Shown here: positions 1 through 5,650 of the stretch, piece by piece | How the letters are laid out: every line of letters begins with the position of its first letter | Position numbering within the stretch: position 1 is the stretch's first letter | NCBI GenBank assembly: GCA_031273645.1 | Contig: JAISRM010000219.1 | Span: 1 to 6,953, forward strand | Direction: 5' to 3' | Origin: Endomicrobium sp. | GTDB taxonomy: Bacteria > Elusimicrobiota > Endomicrobiia > Endomicrobiales > Endomicrobiaceae | DNA: 6,953 bases | The notes under the pieces: generated by a model | The model's input: only the letters and a program-made list of their open reading frames with translations | What the model was told of the DNA's origin: nothing | The model's database searches: none | Program-made: the position numbers and the translations under genes

Positions 1-997
1 TTTCCGGTTTATATTGCGAACTTCTCCACCCCATGCAATAATAATTTTTCTTTGTTTTATCCGACTGGCTGTTGTTTACAAAAACTTTATTTTCAAAGAG
101 CTTGTTATAATTAGTTTCGGAAAGAAAGGAAATCTCATAAACGGAAGCGCCGTTTACTATAAACTTAAGCCATTTGGACATATCGTCTATATTAGAATTA
201 ACGCCGCTTGCGGCTGCAAAAAGATAAGGCCATTTGTCGTAAGTAAGGTCTTCTGGCACGCTCGTAAGCGTTCCTGCGGCATAATAATGCCCGACGGCTT
301 TATTTTTTGATTTTACATATCCGTTATAATTGAGAGTGGTATATTTCATATCAAGAGGCGTCAAAATCATCTCTATCATATGTTTCTGCCACGTTTTTCC
401 GGTAACTTTTTCAATAATTTTTTCTAAAACGAGATACAAATTATTTTGATAAGCGTATTTTGTTCTAAAAGGGCTTTCCGGTTTTATATAGCGCATTGAT
501 TCGACGATATAATCTTTATCGTAACCAAATAACATCATAAGGTGCTGAGAATACGCAGGCAGCCCGCTGTTTTGCGACAATAAATCTTCTATCGTCATTT
601 CTTCGCTTGTTTTTTTGTCATAAAGCCTGAAATCAGGAAGATACTTAATTACTTTATCGTCCCATGAAAAATACCCGTAGTCCACAAGCATAGCCGTAAG
701 AACGGCGGTGAAAGATTTTGTGCACGAAGCTATTTGAAAAATCGTTTTATTGTCAACAGCGGGGCTTTTTTTAATTTCTCTTACGCCGAAAGATTTTTTA
801 TATGCGATTTTGTCTCCGACGACTACGCAAACGGACATTCCGGGAATGTTCCACTGCCGGCGCGTTTTTTGGACATAAGCGTCAAAATCTGCAATAATTT
901 TTTCTAATTTTTCCGCAGAAACTTTAGACCGGTTTTGAGCGCTCAAAACCGGACAAAATAAAACTGCAATAAGAAAAACGACCGTTATTTTTTTCAT
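1..997 (-). CDS. Secreted serine beta-lactamase-like hydrolase (class C / PF00144 family), 3' end outside window
   Basis: The frame is open for 332 codons from ATG at 997 to the window edge, with no stop. Residues 1-20 form a Sec signal peptide: KK, then a hydrophobic core (VVFLIAVLF), then probable signal peptidase I cleavage after VLSA-20. The mature part matches the beta-lactamase / penicillin-binding / esterase superfamily. The nucleophile motif SxxK is SCTK, S91 to K94, within QIASCTKSF. The second motif YxN is Y183-Q-N185. Family landmarks LLSQNSGLP (around 132-140) and MGW near the edge are present; the usual His in LLxHxSGLP is Gln here. The third motif (KTG or HxG) should lie just beyond the edge, so acylating activity is likely but the active site cannot be fully checked. 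It acts outside the cytoplasm. Substrate is unknown: beta-lactam, peptidoglycan peptide (DD-peptidase) or ester are all possible, and a resistance role should not be assumed. In-frame TAA at 1003-1001 directly upstream fixes the start at 997. It follows pheT by 134 bp and seems to have its own promoter. Confidence 0.93.
   Translation of the reverse strand, partial: MKKITVVFLIAVLFCPVLSAQNRSKVSAEKLEKIIADFDAYVQKTRRQWNIPGMSVCVVVGDKIAYKKSFGVREIKKSPAVDNKTIFQIASCTKSFTAVLTAMLVDYGYFSWDDKVIKYLPDFRLYDKKTSEEMTIEDLLSQNSGLPAYSQHLMMLFGYDKDYIVESMRYIKPESPFRTKYAYQNNLYLVLEKIIEKVTGKTWQKHMIEMILTPLDMKYTTLNYNGYVKSKNKAVGHYYAAGTLTSVPEDLTYDKWPYLFAAASGVNSNIDDMSKWLKFIVNGASVYEISFLSETNYNKLFENKVFVNNSQSDKTKKNYYCMGWRSSQYKPE
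929..952. repeat. Perfect 24-bp palindrome inside the signal-peptide region of the beta-lactamase-like gene
   Basis: The half-site CCGGTTTTGAGC is followed immediately by its exact reverse complement, with no spacer and no mismatch. The next flanking pair (928/953) does not match. The palindrome covers exactly eight codons, 16-23, encoding PVLSAQNR, which includes the predicted signal peptidase cleavage site. In RNA it could fold into a stem of about 10 bp with a 4-nt loop. There is no T-tract after it on either strand, so it does not look like an intrinsic terminator. It could be a regulator or modification site, an mRNA hairpin, or chance. Confidence 0.9.
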
Positions 998-1003
998 AAA
1001 TTA

Positions 1004-1014
1004 ATTATAGCATA
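1004..1014 (-). promoter_or_regulatory. Extended -10 promoter for the beta-lactamase-like gene, probably giving a leaderless mRNA
   Basis: On the minus strand the sequence reads TATGCTATAAT: a consensus TATAAT (1009-1004) preceded by the TGn extended -10 element. No good -35 hexamer is seen 16-18 bp upstream (about AAAGGT), which an extended -10 can tolerate. Only 6 nt (TAATTT) separate the -10 box from the ATG at 997, so the expected transcription start falls on or next to the A of the start codon. No Shine-Dalgarno sequence is present in the 20 nt before the ATG. Promoter assignment is inferred from motif match only. Confidence 0.6.
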
Positions 1015-1119
1015 AAGACGCGGCTGACCTTTAAAAAAATAAAGTTAATATTATCTGTTCCCTCTCGGCAAAACTAAAATCTCAGCCGAAACGAAAAAAC
1101 AATATCAACTTTTTTATAA

Positions 1120-1149
1120 GTAAAAAACGGCTTAAATTCTAAGCTTTAC
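1120..1149 (-). terminator. Weak possible intrinsic terminator at the end of pheT
   Basis: On the minus strand, GCTTA and TAAGC form a 5-bp stem around GAATT, overlapping the pheT stop codon. They are followed by CG and a run of six T. The flanking GTAAA and TTTAC can also pair outside the stem. The stem is short and AT-rich, so this would be an inefficient terminator at best, and read-through into the beta-lactamase-like gene is possible. No stronger terminator is visible in 998-1131. Confidence 0.3.
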
Positions 1150-3495
1150 TCCAATCTCTTTGTCGAGCTTATCGATAAGATCGTTCATGTCTTTATTGAC
1201 TTCTTCGTCGGTAAGAGTTCTTTCGGCATTTCTGTAAGAAAGCCTGAGCGAATAGCTTATTTTCCCCTCTCCAAGCTTTGTCTCGTCGTCATAGACTGAA
1301 AACAAAGAATAATCCGACAAAATGCCGCCGCTTTTCATAATGCCTTTTATAGTTTTTTCTATTTTTACAAAAGGCAAAGACTTGTCGGCAAAAACCGAAA
1401 CGTCTCTCTTAACTTCCGGAAACTTCGAATAGCGTTTATACAATGAATTTGCGTCCGAATGCCAATCCTGCAGGTTTTCCAGATCGATTTCAAAATAAAA
1501 AACGTCGTTTTTAACGTCTTGGCTTACGGAAGGTTTTAAAACGCCGAACTGTCCGACGGTTTTCCCTCTGTAAATTACGCAGGCCGTTTTTCCGGGATGA
1601 AAATAAGGCGCGGGCTTTAAATTTTCGGCAATTTCAAATTCTGCGCAGGGAAGAATATTTTTAACTATCCCTCCGCCGAAATAAAAATCGTATTGCGGAT
1701 TTATTTTCTTTTCCGACCACATCCACCATTCCCGCCATACGTTTCCGCACATTATGACCGCAAAAGTTTTTCTTTCGCCAAAATCTGCGTAAATTTTTCC
1801 GTATTCAAATAAAGCGACGGACTGCGCGCCCTGAGAAACGTTTAACTTAACGTTTTTATAAAGAGCCGGCAGAAGAGACGGCCTTAGCGTTTCGTTTTCT
1901 TTAGAAATCGGATTTGCAATTTTATAATGATATTTTAAGCCGAAAAAATCAAGTTCGCTTATTTCCGAAAAGCTGTAATTTAAAGCCTCGCTAAAACCCA
2001 TGCCGGACAATTTTATCCTAAAAGACTGCGCTATCTTCGGAAAGAACGAGTTAGACGGCGTATAGACGACGTGATCTTGCTGGGCAGGCGTCGGGATATT
2101 GTCGTATCCGTTAATTCTTGCGACTTCCTCAATTAAATCCACCTCTTCTTTTATATCGTTGCGCCACGAAGGAATAGAGCATAAAATAACTTCGCCTCTT
2201 GGCTGTAAATCTATTCCTAAAAATCTTAAAATTTCGGCTATTTCGTCGCTTTCAATTTTATATCCGAGAAGTTTTGAAACTCTTTCAATTCTGAGCGTAA
2301 TGTCGGTTTTTTCATAACCGGCTGCTGCAATATCTTCTCTTACTTCTATTTTCCCTCCGGCAAGCTCGGTTATAAGATTAGCCGCTCTCCATGAGGCAAG
2401 CTCGGTAATGTCCCAGCCTATTCCTCTTTCAAACCTGTAAGAAGAATCGCTTGAAAGATTGAGTTTTTTTGACGTCTTTCTTATAGACGAAGGATTAAAC
2501 ACGGCGCTTTCTAAAAAAACCGTATCGGTAGAATTGTCAATTCCGGAATATTCTCCGCCCATAACGCCGGCTATTGCCACAGCTTTAGACGAATCCGCTA
2601 TCACAAGCATATCGTCGTCAAGCTTATATTGCCTGCCGTCAAGAGCGGTAATTGATTCGCCCTCTTGGGCAGTTCTTACGATAACGTTTTTTGAAGACAA
2701 TTTTGAAATGTCAAAAGCGTGGAGAGGCTGTCCGAATTCAAGCATAACGTAATTTGTAATGTCAACTATATTGTTGATCGGCCTTATTGCGCATTTTTCC
2801 AAAGAGTCGGCCAGCCATTTTGGAGAAGGACCTACTTTTACTCCGGAAATTATGCAGCCTATATACCTTTGGCATAAATTTGATTCAACCTTCGCTATGC
2901 TGTAAGAAGCCGTATTGGGAGTTTTAATTATCGGAAGAACGGGAGTTTTCTTAAGTTTTGCGCATATCTCGCGGGCAACTCCCAGATGGCTTAAAACGTC
3001 GCCTCTGTTGGTCGTTATTTCAACTTCAAGAATAAAATCATCGTCTCCGATAACTTTTTCAAGAGGGATTCCGACCGGAGCGTCTTGGGGCAAAACAAAA
3101 ATACCGTCTGATTTTTCTTTAAGCCCAAGTTCCGACTCGGAACATATCATGCCTTCGGATTCAACGCCTCTTATTTTTGATTTTTTAATTTCAAAATTTC
3201 CCGGCAAAACGGCTCCGATTTTTGAAAGAGGCACAATCTGTCCGGCGGCTATATTTTTGGCTCCGCATACTATGGAATATTGGTTTTGCCCATCAGTAAC
3301 TTTACACAGCGAAAGCTTATCGGCGTTAGGATGCTTTTGAACGTCGAGAACTTGCGCAGTTATTACTCCGCTCCATGCGGCAGGAGAGGAAATTACAGAA
3401 GTCTCCACGCCTATGGAAGTAAGCATTTTTGCAAGTTCCCAAGCTGACAAATCAAAATCAACGAATTTTTTAAGCCAGTTATACGAGACTTTCAT
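1132..3495 (-). CDS. pheT: Phenylalanyl-tRNA synthetase beta subunit
   Basis: This is the beta subunit of the cytosolic alpha2beta2 enzyme that charges tRNA-Phe with phenylalanine; it carries the editing and tRNA-binding domains. It has 787 residues, typical for bacterial PheT (about 790-805). Domains in order: N-terminal MKVSYNWLKKFV; EMAP/OB-fold tRNA-binding domain about 40-150 (HPNADKLSLCKV, SKIRGVESEGMICSESELG); B3/B4 editing domain about 210-380 (GQPLHAFD with H259, SSYRFERG 351-358); B5 about 400-470, with D447, D453, E456 and E457 at the spacing of the conserved Mg-binding acids; catalytic-like core about 475-680; and C-terminal FDX-ACB anticodon-binding domain about 690-787 (YSKFPEVKRDVSVF, ERTLTDEEVN). 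The ATG at 3495 is chosen because the family N-terminus begins there and AGGAG lies 8 nt upstream. One oddity: around residue 602 the usual DFxDLKG-like segment reads YDFYFGGG. It lies 104 nt downstream of pheS and is probably cotranscribed with it. No leader peptide, attenuator or T-box is visible before pheT or pheS. Confidence 0.98.
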   Translation of the reverse strand: MKVSYNWLKKFVDFDLSAWELAKMLTSIGVETSVISSPAAWSGVITAQVLDVQKHPNADKLSLCKVTDGQNQYSIVCGAKNIAAGQIVPLSKIGAVLPGNFEIKKSKIRGVESEGMICSESELGLKEKSDGIFVLPQDAPVGIPLEKVIGDDDFILEVEITTNRGDVLSHLGVAREICAKLKKTPVLPIIKTPNTASYSIAKVESNLCQRYIGCIISGVKVGPSPKWLADSLEKCAIRPINNIVDITNYVMLEFGQPLHAFDISKLSSKNVIVRTAQEGESITALDGRQYKLDDDMLVIADSSKAVAIAGVMGGEYSGIDNSTDTVFLESAVFNPSSIRKTSKKLNLSSDSSYRFERGIGWDITELASWRAANLITELAGGKIEVREDIAAAGYEKTDITLRIERVSKLLGYKIESDEIAEILRFLGIDLQPRGEVILCSIPSWRNDIKEEVDLIEEVARINGYDNIPTPAQQDHVVYTPSNSFFPKIAQSFRIKLSGMGFSEALNYSFSEISELDFFGLKYHYKIANPISKENETLRPSLLPALYKNVKLNVSQGAQSVALFEYGKIYADFGERKTFAVIMCGNVWREWWMWSEKKINPQYDFYFGGGIVKNILPCAEFEIAENLKPAPYFHPGKTACVIYRGKTVGQFGVLKPSVSQDVKNDVFYFEIDLENLQDWHSDANSLYKRYSKFPEVKRDVSVFADKSLPFVKIEKTIKGIMKSGGILSDYSLFSVYDDETKLGEGKISYSLRLSYRNAERTLTDEEVNKDMNDLIDKLDKEIGVKLRI

Positions 3496-3503
3496 AATTA
3501 TAA

Positions 3504-3508
3504 CTCCT
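3504..3508 (-). promoter_or_regulatory. Shine-Dalgarno site of pheT, decides the start codon
   Basis: AGGAG on the minus strand stands 8 nt before ATG 3495. It supports that start over the in-frame TTG at 3603, which would add 36 residues with no counterpart in PheT proteins. The rest of the 104-nt pheS-pheT spacer (3496-3599) shows no convincing terminator or promoter. Confidence 0.85.
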
Positions 3509-3599
3509 AAAGTAATTGAAAAATTTAAGCCCGATACCTTTGCAAACAAACAGCGCAGCCGCCCGTAAAAAGCAAAAATAGCCGCAATGAAACTAACCG

Positions 3600-4619
3600 T
3601 CAAAACTGCTTTAAAAACCGCAAATCGTTTTCGTAAAACAAGCGTATGTCGTCAATGCCGCGCTTAAGCATGGCTATTCTTTCAACGCCTATCCCGAAAG
3701 CATATCCCGAATATTTTTCAGGATCGTAATTAACGGCCTTTAAAACGTTTGGATGAACCATTCCGCAGCCCAGAGTTTCAATCCAGCCGGAATTTTTACA
3801 CACGCGGCAGCCTTTGCCTTTGCAAAAAAAACACTGCATGTCGGCTTCGGCCGACGGTTCGGTAAACTGAAAATGAGAAGGCCTGAATCTTATGTTAAGA
3901 TCGCGCCCGAAAAATTTATGCGCAAAACTCGTCAAAACGCTTTTGAGATCCGCAAACGTTATATTGCCGCCTACGCAAAGACCTTCAATTTGGTGAAAAG
4001 TAGAAGAATGCGACGCGTCGGAAGCTTCGTTTCTGTAAACTCTGCCCGGAACTATCACTTTTACCGGAGGATTTTGTTTTTCCATAACGCGTATCTGTCC
4101 GGGCGAAGTGTGCGTTCTTAAAAGATTGTTCGTTCCTTCAAGATAAAAAGTGTCCTGAGTGTCTCTTGCTGGATGATCTGAGGCAATATTTAAAGCCTCG
4201 AAATTATAACGGTCGGTTTCAATTTCCGGGCCTTCGGCAACGTCAAAACCGAGAGATTTAAAAACCGCGCCGATAGATTCTATCGTTTGCAGCACGGGAT
4301 GCAGACTGCCTTTTGAAAAATTAAAATAAAAAGAAGAAGAAAAATCCTGTTTTTCTTTTGCAAGCCTTTCGTCAAGAGCGCATTTCTTTAACTTTTCTTT
4401 TTTAATTTCAATCGCTTCTTCTATAAGAACTTTAGCGCGGTTTGCCCGGGCGCCTATCTGTTTTTTTTCTTCAATTGAATATTGAGAAAGAGATTTTAAA
4501 ATTGAAGTCAGCGCTCCGCTTTTTCCAAGATATTCAAGCCTTACTGCCTCGATAGAAACGGAATCCGCATTTTCAATTTTTTCAAACGCTTCTTTGATAA
4601 TCTGTTCGATATTATTCAT
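3600..4619 (-). CDS. pheS: Phenylalanyl-tRNA synthetase alpha subunit
   Basis: This is the catalytic subunit (class II aminoacyl-tRNA synthetase) that activates phenylalanine with ATP and transfers it to tRNA-Phe, acting in the cytoplasm with PheT. It has 339 residues, normal for bacterial PheS. Residues 1-90 are a charged helical region, the tRNA-contacting coiled coil. Class II motif 1 is near GSLHPVLQTI (104-113). Motif 2 is at 192-214 (GRVYRNE, then HSSTFHQIEGL). Motif 3 is at 305-328 (GYAFGIGVERIAML), with A307 at the position of the alanine that sets the phenylalanine pocket size. Cysteines C263, C266, C271 and C274 (CFFC, CRVC) form a zinc-ribbon-like insert known in many bacterial PheS but missing in the E. 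coli type. It ends in the usual NDLRFLKQF. The start overlaps the last 8 nt of the TPR gene, with GGGA about 9 nt upstream as a modest ribosome site, suggesting translational coupling in the ancestral arrangement. Confidence 0.98.
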   Translation of the reverse strand: MNNIEQIIKEAFEKIENADSVSIEAVRLEYLGKSGALTSILKSLSQYSIEEKKQIGARANRAKVLIEEAIEIKKEKLKKCALDERLAKEKQDFSSSFYFNFSKGSLHPVLQTIESIGAVFKSLGFDVAEGPEIETDRYNFEALNIASDHPARDTQDTFYLEGTNNLLRTHTSPGQIRVMEKQNPPVKVIVPGRVYRNEASDASHSSTFHQIEGLCVGGNITFADLKSVLTSFAHKFFGRDLNIRFRPSHFQFTEPSAEADMQCFFCKGKGCRVCKNSGWIETLGCGMVHPNVLKAVNYDPEKYSGYAFGIGVERIAMLKRGIDDIRLFYENDLRFLKQF

Positions 4620-4901
4620 CGTTTAATCCCATAAGTTTATTTAATTTTTCTCTGGCTATTTTAAAATCCGGCTTAATGCTTAAAGCTTTCAAATACATCT
4701 CTTTGGCGTCTTGGGGTCTATTGCTGCTTTCGCTTATAAGCCCGAGATTATAATAAGCTTCCGGATTATCTTTATTTATGTCCAAAGCTTTATTAAATTC
4801 GGCGACAGCTTCGTCGTAATTGTTGTTTAAAAAGTAAAATTTCCCAAGTTCTATATGATCCTCTTCGCGTTTGCCTTATCGGCAGCCGTATCATTTGACA
4901 T
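4612..4901 (-). pseudogene. Short TPR-repeat protein, reading frame broken by an apparent 1-nt deletion
   Basis: A clear ribosome site (TGGAG) stands 5 nt before ATG 4901, which lies 15 nt after the ktrA stop. That frame reads MSNDTAADKANAKRII and then stops at TAG 4853-4851. The frame one base away (-1) is open from just after TAA 4878-4876 to the stop at 4614-4612 and encodes two tetratricopeptide repeats. The first has LGKFYFLNNNYDEAVAEF, then KALDINKDNPEAY; the second has YYNLGL, then AKEMYLKALSIKPDF; a capping helix rich in K/R/L follows. This second frame has no ATG, GTG or TTG before the repeats. The span is 290 nt, so one missing base would restore exactly 97 codons (96 residues plus stop). 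The break lies within about 25 nt (4875-4851). TPR proteins act as protein-protein scaffolds; the partner here is unknown. The 3' end overlaps pheS by 8 nt. True decay and a sequencing or assembly error cannot be told apart here. Confidence 0.8.
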
Positions 4902-4916
4902 TTAATCTCCAAAATC

Positions 4917-5609
4917 CTAAAGTTTTTTAAGTTTTGCAAGAGAACTTTCCGGGCCTATTGCGACGAGAACGTCGTTTTGATATATTTCGTCTTCAGGTCC
5001 CGGCACCATGTTCACTTCTTCTTTTATATCGGTTTGACCTTCGTCGTTAACGTAAGGAATGCGCCGGCGTATCGCTATGACGTTTACTCCGTAATTATTC
5101 CTGATGCCCATATCTTTTATGGCTTTCCCCCAGAATGCTTTCGGCGCGACGATTTCAACGAGATTGTAATCTTTGGAAAGCTCTATCTGCTCAAGTATGT
5201 TGGGGTTTACTATGCTGTCAACAAGTTTTTTAGCCGTTTCAAATTCGGGATAAATTACGGTTGCAGCGCCGAGTTTTGCCGCAACTTTTAAGTGCCACTG
5301 ACTTGCGCATTTGACTATCACGTTTTTTACGCCGAGTTCCTTAACTATCAGCATGGCAAGAATGCTTGTTTCAATACTTTCTCCTATTGAAACTATAACG
5401 GTATCGCAATCTCCGACTCCGGCGTCTTTTACGGCTTTTTCGTCGGTAGCGTCGGCTATCAGCGCCTGCGTAACAGACTGGCTTATTTCGTTTACCAAAT
5501 CGGCGTTGTTGTCTATGGCAAGGACCTGCATTCCTTTTTTTGAAAGTTCTACGGCGACGTTGTAACCGAAAGTGCCAAGCCCTATTACGCCAAATTGTTT
5601 TTTCTTCAT
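4917..5609 (-). CDS. ktrA: KtrA/TrkA-type RCK subunit of a potassium uptake system
   Basis: This is the cytosolic regulatory subunit that forms a ring under the KtrB channel and gates potassium uptake in response to bound nucleotide. It has 230 residues, so it is a single RCK unit like KtrA (about 220) and not the double TrkA (about 460). Residues 5-130 are the RCK_N Rossmann fold, with GLGTFG (G10, G12, G15) after the first strand and D33 (VLAIDNN) ending the second strand. IADATDE (51-57) and VIVSIGE (71-77) are further family signatures. About 145-230 is RCK_C (TrkA_C), with YNLVEIVAP, then NDVLVAIGP near the end. The ATG at 5609 is chosen because the Rossmann strand begins directly after it. 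A longer in-frame reading from 5786 would overlap the ktrB end and add an unrelated Tyr-rich stretch. An AGGGCGG-like ribosome site lies 4-5 nt before the ATG. It follows ktrB by 41 nt and precedes the TPR gene by 15 nt, supporting an operon. Confidence 0.95.
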   Translation of the reverse strand: MKKKQFGVIGLGTFGYNVAVELSKKGMQVLAIDNNADLVNEISQSVTQALIADATDEKAVKDAGVGDCDTVIVSIGESIETSILAMLIVKELGVKNVIVKCASQWHLKVAAKLGAATVIYPEFETAKKLVDSIVNPNILEQIELSKDYNLVEIVAPKAFWGKAIKDMGIRNNYGVNVIAIRRRIPYVNDEGQTDIKEEVNMVPGPEDEIYQNDVLVAIGPESSLAKLKKL

Positions 5610-5632
5610 TTGTCCGCCCTGAAATATGTTAT

Positions 5633-5647
5633 GCGCAAATATTGCGC
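5633..5647 (-). other. Small hairpin in the ktrB-ktrA spacer
   Basis: GCGCAA and TTGCGC form a perfect 6-bp inverted repeat with a 3-nt loop, starting 3 nt after the ktrB stop codon. No T-tract follows, so it is not a typical terminator. It could protect the ktrB mRNA end or tune ktrA translation, or it could be chance. It lies about 23 nt before the ktrA start, upstream of the ribosome site. Confidence 0.5.
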
Positions 5648-5650
5648 CGG

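Noticed and set aside
941..960. Possible lipoprotein signal with Cys15 in the signal peptide
   Set aside because: The residue before the Cys is Phe and Pro follows it, which does not fit a lipobox; a signal peptidase I site after VLSA fits better.
3496..3502. TATAAT directly before the pheT start
   Set aside because: It ends only 1 nt before the ATG, so transcription would start inside the gene; a good ribosome site and no -35 argue against a promoter.
3496..3603. N-terminal extension of PheT from TTG 3603, overlapping the pheS stop
   Set aside because: The added 36 residues have no match to the conserved PheT start, and AGGAG is placed correctly for ATG 3495.
4011..4020. 10-bp palindrome CGACGCGTCG followed by GAAGCTTC in pheS
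   Set aside because: Short palindromes of this size are expected by chance in several kb, and they lie in a conserved coding region.
4851..4876. Programmed -1 frameshift in the TPR gene
   Set aside because: No X XXY YYZ slippery heptamer in the right phase and no evident downstream stimulator; a simple indel is more likely.
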